Shown: positions 35,701 through 50,600 of the stretch, in pieces | Layout: each line of letters opens with the position of its first letter | Position numbering within the stretch: the stretch's first letter is position 1 | Assembly: GCA_009767595.1 (NCBI GenBank) | Contig: VSDK01013114.1 | Span: 105,769 to 169,768 of the forward strand | Source: Symbiodinium kawagutii | Lineage: Eukaryota; Sar; Dinophyceae; Suessiales; Symbiodiniaceae | Direction: 5' to 3' | DNA: 64,000 bases | Notes under the pieces: generated by a model | The model's input: only the letters and a program-made list of their open reading frames with translations | The model's database searches: none | Told to the model about the DNA's origin: nothing | Made by a program: the position numbers and the translations under genes

Positions 35701-38700
35701 CGTAATCTTCGTGGTTTCAAGAAAACAACAACGCTGATGAAACATACATATATAAGATAATGCTTTTGAACATTTTCAAACGACACATTACATGCACTCG
35801 GGTTGTGCCCCGTGCGCCACTTGCAGCTCGAATCCTCCATCCGTGTCCTGGATCAACAAGCTGCTGGGCGTCGTCTGCTCAACCAGGGTCGATTTGGTAT
35901 AGATCACCTGGGCTGCCACCGTCGGGCAATGGAGGTAGGAGCCAAGCTGGAGTCGTCCCATTCAGATCATTCATTGAGTAGTTCATGATGGTTAACAGTT
36001 AAGTGGATAGTGGTTGATAATGGTTGATCATGGTTGGGTGGTGATGAATTATCAAAACGACATCAAAACGAGGGCATGATCACCACCCAACCATGAGGCA
36101 ACCATTTTGATCAAGACTAACGACATCAAAACAAAGGAATGAGGTTCAACCACTAACCATGACCCATCTAGAATCGCAGCGTCTCTTACTTGGATGTGCA
36201 GCTGGGGTTTGTTTCCGGCATATAACCGTGGTTATAAACCCTACAAGGTAGCTGAACTAGACCCTATAACCATGGTCTGCAACCAGTTTCTAAGTGGGGA
36301 CCATGGCTAAACTACCCTACGTCAGGGGATCGGAGGCACGCCTTAGACGGGTAGGGTTTTACAGAAGTAGGGTTGAGCAGGATAACTACTACTTATCTAT
36401 GGAAAGTATAACTATACTGGTTGGTGGTTTCAACCCCTATGAAACATATCAGTCAACCAATCATTTGTTTATAATCACTAGGAAGACTAACAAAATGTTC
36501 GAAATCACCAACCAGACTAGTGTCAAATGGCGAATCTTAACCAACTTATAAATAGGGCCTCCCACCTTCTAGGCTCCATGGTCCCATTGTCCCATGACTG
36601 CACAGCCGGGCCCCTCGATGGAAGCTCAGTCACGAAGTGGGAGAAGACTCCGCGTGGTGTCTCCGCTGGAATCAGCAGCTCATTGGTGTTCACCGGCACA
36701 TCCGAAGCGATCTGCGAGCGGTTCCTGGATCGAGGGGAGCGATGCAAATGAGCAAAAATAATAGTAGGAGTTTGATCACTTATAGTCGATTAACTTATAT
36801 TGAGAAGTGATCAAGTATTGTCACTCAACTAAGGTTGGACTTTGATCACTAATAGTTGGTTAATCAAGGATGATAGTGATTACAATCATGGTCCATACTG
36901 AAAGACAGCAGGTTTGATCACTAATGAACACGAATAGTCATGGGTGACTTCCCAATTAACAAACTAATTAACCCACGGTTGCGTAGTAATAGTTGGTTTG
37001 TAGATATGCAGCAAGCAGTGGTTGCCCCCAAGGAGCAACAGTAGCGTTGATCACCAATGGTTTTTTAATTTTCAATACACATGGGTAAATAACCAACACT
37101 TTTTACAAGACTCAAATCCGGCAGAGGGTCAAAACCCTGTACCCCTGGTTCCCCCATCATTAACCATTGGTTTCCCTATGAAATTGCTAGTGACTAGCCC
37201 CCACTAGTTGGTTGGTCGATATTGACCCATAGCCATATCAAACAATAGGTCTTGACACATGCCGACACAAGCCTACTGGTGTATCCCAACGCATCAACCC
37301 TGCAGGGGGGGAAGCTCATAGCTCAAGCAAATGATGACCCTGGTTGGACATCCGGCACTCAGAATTTACTCACGGGGGTGGTTATCAGCTCCCGCGACCG
37401 ATTCCCACAAGTTGGAGACTGCAGGTGTTAGTGTTGTTTTGAGTTGTCTTCTTTAATCTTCATGTTTTATACACATCTAGATGCATAATGTGTATAAATA
37501 AAAAACAAAAAAAATAAATGTGTACATATATATATATATATGTTTTTCAAATAAATAACTATAGATAGAGAGACAATTGGCCTATAGATACATGCACATT
37601 GATGTATATTTCATTCTGTTCATGCATCTCTAAACAGAAAAACACGCATAGATCAATAAATCTACCAATACACACTGACATATTATATATGTACGTAATC
37701 ATTGTCTATCTAAAAAAGATATATACATATATATGGTACCCCCCCAAAAAAAACCTATGTTTCTGTCATTTTTGCTGGTATTTGCGATGTTTCGTGCTTA
37801 TTTTTGGAGGCCTTTTTTGACCTTGGTTTTTTGGGCTTCTGGGGTTTTTCTCTGTATTTAGGGCATTTGCATTCAGAAAGAATGCATTGAGAAAGAATGC
37901 ATTCAGAATGATTTTTCCCTGTACTTAGGGCATTTACATTCACAAAGAATGCATTCAGAATGCATTCTTCCCCAAAACCAAGATCCAAGATCCAAGATTC
38001 CCAGAAGACTCCTGACCAAAATCTTGGATTCAGGACTTGCCAGAATACACTTTCCAATCCAAGATTTTGGTCAGGAGTCTTCTGGGAATCTTGGATCTTG
38101 GATCTTGGTTTTGGGGAAGAATGCATTCTGAATGCATTNNNNNNNNNNNNNNNNNNNNNNNNNNNNNNNNNNNNNNNNNNNNNNNNNNNNNNNNNNNNNN
38201 NNNNNNNNNNNNNNNNNNNNNNNNNNNNNNNNNNNNNNNNNNNNNNNNNNNNNNNNNNNNNNNNNNNNNNNNNNNNNNNNNNNNNNNNNNNNNNNNNNNN
38301 NNNNNNNNNNNNNNNNNNNNNNNNNNNNNNNNNNNNNNNNNNNNNNNNNNNNNNNNNNNNNNNNNNNNNNNNNNNNNNNNNNNNNNNNNNNNNNNNNNNN
38401 NNNNNNNNNNNNNNNNNNNNNNNNNNNNNNNNNNNNNNNNNNNNNNNNNNNNNNNNNNNNNNNNNNNNNNNNNNNNNNNNNNNNNNNNNNNNNNNNNNNN
38501 NNNNNNNNNNNNNNNNNNNNNNNNNNNNNNNNNNNNNNNNNNNNNNNNNNNNNNNNNNNNNNNNNNNNNNNNNNNNNNNNNNNNNNNNNNNNNNNNNNNN
38601 NNNNNNNNNNNNNNNNNNNNNNNNNNNNNNNNNNNNNNNNNNNNNNNNNNNNNNNNNNNNNNNNNNNNNNNNNNNNNNNNNNNNNNNNNNNNNNNNNNNN

Positions 38701-41700
38701 NNNNNNNNNNNNNNNNNNNNNNNNNNNNNNNNNNNNNNNNNNNNNNNNNNNNNNNNNNNNNNNNNNNNNNNNNNNNNNNNNNNNNNNNNNNNNNNNNNNN
38801 NNNNNNNNNNNNNNNNNNNNNNNNNNNNNNNNNNNNNNNNNNNNNNNNNNNNNNNNNNNNNNNNNNNNNNNNNNNNNNNNNNNNNNNNNNNNNNNNNNNN
38901 NNNNNNNNNNNNNNNNNNNNNNNNNNNNNNNNNNNNNNNNNNNNNNNNNNNNNNNNNNNNNNNNNNNNNNNNNNNNNNNNNNNNNNCCAAATTCAAACAG
39001 ATTAAATAGGCCACACTCAAATAATACACAAAGATAGCACTATGGAATGACACAAATTTATCTAATATGCACATATGAACTTATGAATAGTTAGACCCCA
39101 TAAAGTAACACCAGGACTCAGAAACATAGGTTTTGGGGGGGGCTAGCATATATATATATATATATATATATGAACAAAAATATAAATGTATATATACAAA
39201 TAAATATATATATATATATATATATATACATACATATATATATATATATATATGTGCACGCATATCTACATTATTTAGTCTGCGTCCCCCCCTTTGTTCA
39301 CAAAAAGCCACCTGCCTTTCGTCCAAGCTTCTGGCCCATGTCACCCGTGGCCAAATAAGCCACGTAGACATCCACACGAAGCAGTTCATCGGGAGGATCC
39401 CAGGACAAGACCTAAGCCGAGGCCTCGTGATGGGTGAGTCGCTGATGAACCACTGGTTGGTCATGAATGGTTGATTAGCAACTAGCAACTAGCAACTAGG
39501 GGATAACAACTAGCAACTATAGGGGATAACATGGTTGCTAATGATAGGGGATAACAACTAGCAAGTATAGGGGATATAATGGGATATACCAGCTATATAT
39601 GGCGTAGCTATTGGTGATTACTAGTGGTCATCACTGGGGATAGCTTGTCACTGAGGTCAACACTGGTTGGTCATCAAACTATTGACAAGCTATTGTTTGA
39701 TCGTGATTTCTAGTGGTTAATGTTGGTTAATATAATGGAAAGTATCACGACTGGTTGGTGGTTTGAAACCCTCTGAAAAATATGGTTGTCAACCAACCAA
39801 TTGTTAATAAATACTAGGGAAAATCAACAATCTAGGTTTTGACCCACAACTGTATAGATGTTTCTCAACATAGGGGACCCCTCAATCATCCCATACTGAC
39901 CATTCATAGCAATAAACCAAGCATTTTTTGGGGATCCTTATTTTGATAAACCAGCATATAGTTGGTTGGAGTCATGGTTTGCCGGTTCGTAGCTGATTCA
40001 TTGGTTGCTTGGTAGGGGACAATAATGCAAGATCTACCATGGTGAGTAAATCAACATTATGAGTGGTGAATCACACTCAGCACCTCCGTTGCCACCACCA
40101 CAAGATCAGGCCAAGGATAAAAAAATTGAGGGAGATGTCTTTGGTTTCTCAAAATAGGGGACCCCAAAAATGGTTGGTTTATTATCATAAATGACTATTA
40201 ATGGATGATTTAGGGGTACCCCTATTTTGAGAAACCACCATGTCTTTGGTTGAGACAAGTCCAGAAACAAACAGGTTTGCCTCTCTTGGTTCTGGATGGA
40301 AAACAGCGACCATCAAAAATCCTAGTTGAGATACACCAACCATTAACAAAGATCCGTCTCTTGAAAACACATCTTGGTTGTGGGGGCCCATGTTTGGACT
40401 TTGGATATTCCCAATTTGTTAAGACCCATGATGCGTAAAGTGCAACTGGCGTAGCAACCCGCTTTAGGTCGAGGAGCAGAGTCAACCACCAGCAGCGGGT
40501 AACCAATGGCTACCAACAGTTTTAGATCAATATTAACCACCAAATTTATTAGCAAAAACAACAAATTAATGATATTTGATATTTGCAATAACCAGCAATG
40601 CTAGTGAATGCCATTCATATTGTTTGCAATAACCATTCATTAGACCATTAACCATCAATCATAGGGAATACAATTGTTAATGCTACACCAGGGGGACAAG
40701 GTTTTGACCCCCAGCCAGCTGGGTGCGCACTGATTCAGTCTAATGTGGGCGTTTTTCAAGCTGTAGGGGTCCTCCATGTCATCCTCAAAGAGTCTGCTTT
40801 GCATCCGAAATGGGTGATTTTAGCGGTTACAATGGGGATTAGTAAGGGGTCAAGTTGGGATTTTTAGGGGTCAAGTTGAGAATCAGCCAGGTTAGTAATG
40901 TTAGTTGCCAGCAGCTTTGGTAAAAAAAAATCAGAAGAACAACTCTTAGGAACCCACGTTACAGAACAAAAGCACGGCTCTATTTGGCTTTGCAATCGCT
41001 GGGCAGTTGCAATAGCTGGCTAGCTATTGCAGCAACTATGGCTATTGCAACCTGTTAGGATGTTGTTTCATAGAAAAGAGATTGATGTCAGGGATGCTAA
41101 TCCCCGCATAGCATGCAACACAAACGGCCTTGTGGATATTGACCAATAAACGCTTTTGACAATGGAATGAATTTGGTATCGCCAATTATCAATTGTGTCA
41201 ACAGCTATAAACCAATGTCATCAGTAGTACCTACGATTGACTCACCATATTTCTCAAATATTGACAATCGTGATCTAGTCACTCGCTAATTATATGAGAT
41301 TTCATTTAGCTATTGATCCATTCTCCTACTAAATCAACCGGTTACTCATGGCAATTTAGTAGGTGGACCATGGTAAACTGGTTGATCACGGTCAATCAAC
41401 TGGTTACTCATGCTTAATGGCTTAAGGATACTCAAACAACTGATGAATCATGTTAAACTCACTGGTTAATTGACTTATCAACTAGATAATCACAGCTAAT
41501 CAACTGGTTACTCACAGTAAATCAACTGCTTCAATGTGCATTCCCACAGTAAGTCGGAACATCACCATGGTTTTAGGGCTGAGTTCAGCTACCTTACAAG
41601 GTGCAACTCACCGTAGTATACTGACCCAACTGCACATCCAAGTGCTTCATCAACTAGTTAATCAATTGGTTCATCAACTGGTTAATGAACTGGTTACTCA

Positions 41701-44700
41701 TGGCTCATCTATGGATATTAACCTCCCAATTGATCTTAATATGGTAGTTCCTAAGACTGGTTATGGACTACTAGTCAACTGGTTCATCAACTGGTTCTGG
41801 GGGTTTTAAGCTGCCTTGGCTGGTAAATTATGGCTAACCAACTGCCTAATCAACTGGTTAACCTCCTGACGTTCCATGGCAAGGAGCTCCACCCAAGTCA
41901 AAGAGATCCAAATCTTTACCTCGGAGTAGCTGCCGCCATGGAGATGGCGAGTTGGGTCAAGCAGTTATTGCATCATTTTTGTAGGCAAATAGTGGTTAAT
42001 AGTTGGATCAAAATGATCATGTTAATTGGCTGATACTGGTTATTGACCTACTGATGATTAATTGTGGTTAATTGGCCATTTTGTAGGACCAGCAATATTG
42101 GTTACCAGTTAATAATGGTTAATAACTAAACATAGTGGATATGGATACAGGGGATATAAGCCAACTTATAACTGCTGGAGGCCAACCTTGTATGGAATAT
42201 TCATTGCTATCACCAAACCACCATCATCAGCCATCCGTGAACTAGAAATGTTCACAAAGCATCCCGTTTCTGACATATGCATCCAGAGTACCTGATTACC
42301 AAACTGGAACCAAGTAGCTATGCCAGCTGTCAGATATCCAAATGTCGCAAGTTATCTCCCTGGCCAACCAAAGCGTAAAACCTGGTCATTGCTTGGAACG
42401 AACTGTCCTACACAGCAGTTCGTCTCAAATGGCTATGGGTCCAAACCCTGAACCCCTGGTGTACCTTCCTTAACCTTACTGTCACTTACTATTCCCCATT
42501 ATTGATGGTTAATATTGACCCATTCCCAAATCTCCTCTGGCACCGTGGCAGCATTGCAATCCCAGCATGGAGTCCCAGGCACCGTCGAAGCGCACGTTGG
42601 AAACGCTGGCGTTGAGATCGTAGATCTCCAGCACTGCTGGGGAGGATTGCTCTACAAAGCCTGGGAGCATCAGCTGATGCCAAGCAACGGGGGGAACCTA
42701 GCAGCAACCGTGTGATGCCAACCAACCAACCTGAACCAACCCATACCAACGTCAACCAACCTGAACCAACCCCAACCAACGTCAACCAACCTGAAGCAAG
42801 CTCAACCAACCTTAGCCAACCAACAATCAGTTCAACAAGTAAGAACCACACGGGGACATGCCAAGGGCAACACAAAAAACAAACACAATACTTGAACAGT
42901 TTGGTAATTGTATAATTCACTGGTTGCGTTGCTACTATTTGGTGGCTAGACTTTCCGATCATATATGGCTGTGTGTGTCAGTTGACCCTGTACCCCTGGT
43001 TCCCCCAACATTAACTATTGTTTTCCCTTTAGCTTTGTTGGCTATTCTCCCCCATTTTTGGTTGGTTAATACTGAATAATATTGACCCATAGCCATATGA
43101 AGATATTTCCTCGTCATACGAGCATATTTTCCAACAAACAAGGAGCACCCCACTGGTCGGCAGGGGATTTTGAACTACTCTCCAGGAAGTCAATAATGAT
43201 TAATTAAGCCATATCTAATGAAGGTCAAACAAAGCTCAATAACTCAGTAACGCTCAATATGAATATTAAATGTTATGAATGTGCAGTTATCTTTGATACT
43301 GATTCCAAGTGTATATCTGAGAGTGCAACTGGCGACGTGATAGGACTGGATTCACTTCTGTTGGCAATACCCAAGGTGTACTGCAAATCCAGGACCCTGC
43401 CTGTGTTTGGATAGTACTCGGCATTGGTACTTGATGGTCGAACACTGTGTGCCCTACCCAAATGACAGAGTTTTTTCTGCCAAAATGAGCAGATTGAGGG
43501 ATACCGTGGGGTTTCGATATCAATCATTCTCTGTTCATAATCCTCCCGGTGCCAACACTTCTTACCGTTGCAAGCTCGCTCTCAAGAGAGATCTCCAACC
43601 GGGAATGGCTTGGTGAATCCTCTCCGGTTGATCATCCCTGGAACCGAGTTGCTGGATCTGGTGTAGATCAAGAAATGCGTGTAGTTGCCACGATTGGTTT
43701 CCACGGGCACACTGAAGTTCGTCTCCCCAAGCTCAACCTGCGCGGGAATGCCAAAACGCCAGCCGTTGTAATCATGGCTTAGCGTTGGTTGGAGAATGAT
43801 CGATGAAAGGCATAATAACGGTTTATGGCTAAGCACTACCAATGGTAATAGCAAATCATCAACGGTCACAGATCACAACTGGTTTAAATATGTTCAAATG
43901 GTGTATGTAAGCCAATGTAAGGCATTTATCATACCATTGATCAACTCCACACGTTAGCCTTGGTATGATCAATGGCTGAGTACTATGCTGCCAGTGGCGC
44001 TACCAAGCTGGCACGCCGCCACACTGCGGCAGTTACGTACCGCTGCTGGCGAATCGACTGCCAATATGGCCAACAACAAAGATGGCGGCTCATGATGCTT
44101 CATTGACCGTTAATAAATCAATAAGTTGGTTGGCAATGGTTAATGGTGGTGAACTATGCTAAACACATGATGAGGAATGAACACACACTTTGCGCACCAA
44201 AATCTTCCTCGAACCTAAGACTTGGAAATTCAGCAACATGATATGGGTGAACAATGGTTATCCTCCAGGAAGCTAACACTACAATGGAGAATCCACCATT
44301 TACAGCAGGTTTCCAAGGGTTTCCTAGAAACAATGGTGCATTGCCATCCAGACCCTAGAATGGCAACGAACTGCTAATGATCCATGATAGGAGATAACAG
44401 CCAACTATTGATCATCTTTCCCTATCATTAACCACCATAATGGGATGAAAATCAGTCAATCAACAATTTTCACGATTATGAGTCAACCATAATGGTTGAC
44501 CATTTTCATGATAGCATAATGGGATGACCATTTTCATGATTGGGGAAACAAAAAAGTCAAAAACCACCGCTGATTTGGCACCCACACTATGCACACATTC
44601 GCCGCCTTGGCAAAGAGCGACCCTCGGCAGGGTCCCAGCACTCCGGCAGCATCGCTGACGTCGATGTCCTGGTGAAGCATAACCGGGTTACCCTGGTTGG

Positions 44701-46915
44701 TTGACTTGGATAGCTAGGGGTTGCTTAATGGTTTCATAGGGGATTATAATGGTAAATGATAGGGATCAACATTAAACATACCCGATTGGCTGTGGGTCAA
44801 AATCCAGTACCCCTGGTTCCCCTATCATTACCATTGTTTCGCTTGTTATTGTTGGTTATCATCCCCCATGAAATTGGTTTGTTGATATTGACCCATAGCC
44901 ATATATAGCAGTATATGCCCTAATTACTATTGTTATACTTACTATACCCTATAATTAAATATTATTGCGAATATGATAACTTAATATTATCAATACCATT
45001 GTTACTATATCACTGTAACAATAAAATGCTAAATTATATTGCGAAAATGAACATTAAACGATCATAAACGTCAATGATACCCTATAATGACTTACTATAC
45101 CCTATAATTATATTACTTACTATACCCTATAATTAAATACCATAATATACCCACTTCAACGATCATAAACGCCAATGATCCCCTAGGATCTCAGGCCTTC
45201 GGCGCGTTTTTGGAGCGCTCCTGTGATGGGCTGACCGCGCAGGTCCAAACGTTCGACTCGTTGTCGATGCCCGATGCCCAGTAGATGGCCTTGGAGGTGA
45301 GCTGACCGGATGAGAGAGTCTGTCTAGCTGTCATGAATATTTGACAAAGAATATGAACATGCAAATGTGATATATGTAAATATACATATGTATGTGTCTC
45401 TCTCTCTCTCAAAATATATGTTTGTATATATGTATATTGTTTATATATTTATATACATGCATATATTGAAATCAACATATGCAGCATATATCTATGCAAA
45501 TAAACATAAATTAAATACATATACACACATTGATATCCATGGCCTATCTAGTTGTCATGGATACATTGACATCAATAGATGTAGCATAAATGATCTATAG
45601 CTGTGAGCAATTTAATATTGGCCAATAGTGGATAAGACTTATGGTTTGTAATGCTTAACTTTATTCATGTATTCCTTTATTGATTATATGCATATATATA
45701 TATATATATACAGTATGTGTATGTATATTTGCAAACGTGTGTGTAAGTGTGTAACTATCTCCAACATTGTCCAACTATATACTGCACATCTGCAAACAAA
45801 CACCATCAACAACGGTGATATGCATAGATAAGCAACAACAACTCTAGTGATATTTAGTCAAGGACTATGGTGAAATTTATGTATCACTGTATAACAAACC
45901 ATGGAACTCATATATTGCCAGCAATATAAAGAACTGACAAACCAACAATAGGGATACACAACCAACAGCAATGCTTGGATGGCTATGAGTCAGTTCACCC
46001 TGTACCGATGTTGTATCATCATTAGCCATTGTATTACAACTGTCATTGTTGGCTAATGTTGCCCATAGTTGGCCAACGTTTGACAGTACAAACCATTATT
46101 CTGGACTATTGCCCTTTATCGACCATGATTAACAAACATTAATCATCATTAAATACATGGTAATTATACCCAATGGTCATATAAACCGCATGGTGATACC
46201 TACTGGTTACTTACTGGTAACCTAAAGGAAATACACCATAACTGATGATTGACTGATGGTGGTTGCTCTCTGGTAGACTAACCTGGCATTAAACATCACC
46301 ATTTGATGATAGAGGTAGAACTTCCCTTATTGTTTGGCTATGGGTCAAAACCCAGTACCCTGGTTCCCCTATCATTAAGCATTGTTTTCCCTATCATTGC
46401 TGGCGCTTATCCACCATCAGTTGGTTGATTAATATTGAGCCATAGCCATTTCAAGAAACCACCAGTCAGAGTTGATATGAACCCATCCATACCCATCCCA
46501 TCCTTCATACAGAGTGCTACCACCCTCGCTTGATGGCTGCCGTCGAGCGCAATCTGGTGGTTTCTCAAAATAGGGGACCCCCCCAATCATCTATTGGTAA
46601 TCATTTTTAGTAATAAACCAACCATAGCTTTGGGGTACCCCTATGGCTTGAGAAACCACCATTTGTTAATCATTACTAGTGAAAATAAACATGTCAATCA
46701 AACCACCAACCAGTTTAACCATCATAGTTTAACCAATCTGCTGTCAAGCATCGTAGTCCACCACCTGCTGCACTTCTTGAGGTTCTTCCCACGTCAACAC
46801 ACCACCCAACTCCACAGCGTCCAGGTCGAAATCGTCGAAGGCTACCTGTGACCTGGGAAAGCACGACCGGTTTTGGCCATTGCTTCAAGTGGTTGGTGGT
46901 TGGTTGGTTGGTTGA

Positions 46916-46973
<58 letters not shown>

Positions 46974-47562
46974 GAAGATCATAACTGGTTGGTGGTTGAA
47001 CCACCCCTCTGAAAAATATGAGTCAACCAACCATTTGTTGATAACAAATGAAGGTTTGAAACCACCAACCAGCTTCAAGTCTTCTCTTTTTGTCGGTTCG
47101 TTGGCTAGCTAGTTAACTAGTTGGTTAATTAGTCAGTCCATTAGTTCATTTGTCAGATAGTTGGTTCAACTTAGTTTGATAGATTGTGAGTTGGTTACTC
47201 AGTTGGTTGCTTGTATCTGTTGCTATTTGTTGCTGGCTGTTCATTTCGACGGTGTTGTCGACCAGTATTGGCTTCTGGCTACCGTTGTTGTCAGCTACTG
47301 TTGGTTTGTAATAATTGTTGCTTGCTCGTTCTTGGAAATGAATGAGCTGGAAATAACTGTGCGATGTCCGACAGGTCCCAATTCATCATTGATTCCCAGC
47401 AAACTGCAGGGTCCATAAAGTCGAATCACCCCTGAAGTACCAAATAGAATCTCTAAACTGGATTTGGAAGATGTGTCTTCTTCTATGCCAATCATATGGT
47501 TTCACATGTTGCATGTTCCCGGCTGTACTGGCAAAGCATCAGCACTGCCGGGAAGTGTGTAT

Positions 47563-47621
<59 letters not shown>

Positions 47622-50600
47622 GTATAAACGGGCAAATCCCAACAAAAAAATCAAAGCAAAGGTTCGCAGGAAAAACATTAATAATTGCTATTATTATCAA
47701 CCATGGTATTATCATTGTCAACCATGCCTGCCATTTAGCATGATCATTACTAATTAATAGGCTACCATTCTCTCAATATCAACACCTGGTTAAACTACCA
47801 GTTGGTTTATCAATAACCATTCGCATCATCTACCATTAGTTGGTTCAACACCATTTGGCTTACCCTCCTGGTAGCTCCTGGCCGTGCTCCCCCCGTTGAA
47901 GGGCGGCCCTAGAGATCTCCCCAGCCGCACCAACCAGGTGGGGCTTCAGGCAGCGCTGGGCTTCCCGACACGGACGCGTCCGCATCGACCAAGTCTTGAC
48001 TCGTGGGCGTGGTCTGTTCCACCAGGGATGACACAGTGAACACCTGGCAAGCGGCGATGTCAACATGGCAGTGGCTGAAGTTGATGTGCTGCTGCTTCAG
48101 GTTTTGAGATTGATTTCGGTTAGAACAAGCGTGCTAAGACAAGAACATCGCTATGTCATCATGTCAATGAACTATATGTTGATGGATCATGACAAGCGAC
48201 TTGTTCATTGACTGATTGCAAATTGCTAGTTGGTTGATGAATCTGTCATCAGTAATTAGTTGCTCACATTTGCTCACAATTGGTTAATCTATCATGTGGG
48301 TTTGCCCGTTCAGCATCATCAACTCAGCTAATATATCGGCTGATGACGTCAGGGGTTAAGAAGCCTTATCACGCAATGAGTTTTGTATGAGCAGCTCATT
48401 TCCATACCAAGCAGCATAGTCGAGTCCACTCTATGAATCCAGGTTTTTGATATTGCTGAGCCGCAATCTCTTGAACTTGGAAGTTTTTGTGGGATTCCTA
48501 ATGCTACAGTAGCTTGTTTAGAGTGGCAATTTCAAAAAAGCTAGGTTGATTATTAGCAATGTCAGAAACTACCATTATTAGCAATGCCTGGTTGAAAAGT
48601 AGCAATTATCACAATAATTATTAGTAGATGATATTATTGGAAACTACCATTACTAGCATTATTACAACAATAATAATCGCAGGAGACAACCACTGGTAAC
48701 GTTTTCTAGTTTAAGCCTTGGTCAACCGCTTCAATGAAAAGGCTTATTGTCGAAGGCTATGAACTTGTAAGGTTTGTTAGGGTCGAATTGAATCGAAATC
48801 ATCTTGCATTCGGTTCACCATTCCCAAACTTCTTGGGCTCTTGGGCAACTGTTGTTCCAAACCACAATTTGCCAAAGGATAAGGAGTACAGTTTCAGGTG
48901 ATTGTGACTGCAAATCACGATTTGACCAACCTGAAGATAGCACGGTTGGCTAGTGCTACGACCATGACCCAACAGGACCCAAAATGCTTTACTTGGCCAT
49001 GCTCGGCCACACACAACAAGCAGGACGGGTATCATCTATCTTTTGGGCGGACAAAGCAGCTTCATGATGGATATCAACCAGCTCCCTCGTCAACCATTGG
49101 TTATACATGTTGTGAACCTGCTGCTTGAAACCACCGGTCAGTTTGCATTCCTCTGGGAGCCCCACTGCCAGTCGTTGATACATCTTCTTGAGCGTGTCCT
49201 CAAAGCGACGCTGACACATCTATGGTGCAGCTGTTCGTGATGATTTATAGCCACCACTCCTTGTTGTATATCATGATTGGGATATGACTAAAAGATCTCA
49301 AAATATGACAAACATTGACAAACTATGTCAAATTGGCCTATCATTTTTAATACCTACCAGTTGAGTCATCGCAAATATGCTGAGCTTATATAATATACCG
49401 TACCCCAATTACAACCGCCTGCTGCATAGCAATTGGTACTACCACTACGAGGACCCATGGAATGAACATGGGATCTACATCTATACTGATGCGAAAGTCG
49501 AAGCCACTAATCAGAAATTGGTTCAAGAATTGAATAGAATCCACCTCTGCTCACGGTTTTTCATCCAACAAAAGGGAAAACCATATGAGCAGCGGACAAA
49601 ATTACTTGTTTGGGTAACCATCATTGGAGGAGGCCTCGCTTTTCAGTCGGACCTACTCGCTTTTGCGGGTTGTGTGCTTCAACAAAACGGACTCGCTTTG
49701 GACTCGCTTTTCAATCGGACCTACTCGCTTTTGGGTGTTTCACTACTTCTCTAAGGCCAATGATTGCACGAACAATAAACTGATTGACAAATGTTGTCAA
49801 GTGCTCATATACCATCTCTTATAACCAATATTAGCTGATTGCATCAGCTTGACTTGACATGAAAAGCAGCATTGTGGTGATGGTATGGATTGGTCGTCAT
49901 TGGATCATCCTGACGCCCTACTTGACAAGTCAAGAGTCAATAGTATCATAAAATTGCTTGATTGGAAAAACGTAGAAAAATACATCAAAGTATGCAAATG
50001 TTCACGCATGATCATCACCATCGGCGGCAGCAGCAGCATCCACAACCGCTGAATCAACATTCATCAACTACTACCAAAACTCGTCATGATCAACAGCAAC
50101 ATTGCAGTACTGTTGGTATGTTGCTTATTGTGCAATAAATCTGATGATCAATCAACGTTCAAGAGTGTGATGAAATATTACTGTTGGTATGTGGATTTTG
50201 GCAATCGCGCCTTCAATCTCCGGCCCCATACATGCTATGGTGCTAATATATTGGCCAACATCTACCTCCAAAACCACCCGGAAAAATATACCAGCACCAT
50301 GGAGCGGCTGGGTGTATTGTTGAATTCACCATTATTGCTGGTCATTTTCTCCTACCAAAACAATTATCAATGGTTATGAATAACCCCTAGAAAACCGCAA
50401 GTTGCTGGTGCTATTGATGGTTACAAATGGTTACAACCCCTATGTAACCCCTTCAAAACCCCTACTATAAAACCATCGATCACCAATCCTCATCACCACG
50501 TCGGAGCACTTGGTGCCCGGGCTGCCGCCACATCCAAGGTGTTGTTGGTGATGCCTTCACCTAACAGGCGCTCTGCAAAGGCGTGCGGCTGTGGTAGGGG

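Noticed and set aside
37755..39074. Long ORFs of 301 to 439 codons spanning the gap
   Set aside because: They are produced by the 848 undetermined bases and the hairpin; no coding evidence on either side.
42712..42915. NQPEPT repeat peptide ORF
   Set aside because: Translation of short CAACCAACCTGAACC tandem DNA downstream of exon sequence on the other strand; no independent support.
43644..43737. GT donor at 43644 for exon 43737
   Set aside because: It keeps a phase-0 exon but destroys YTRSS.VEQSSP at the next junction; the GC donor nine bases earlier restores it.
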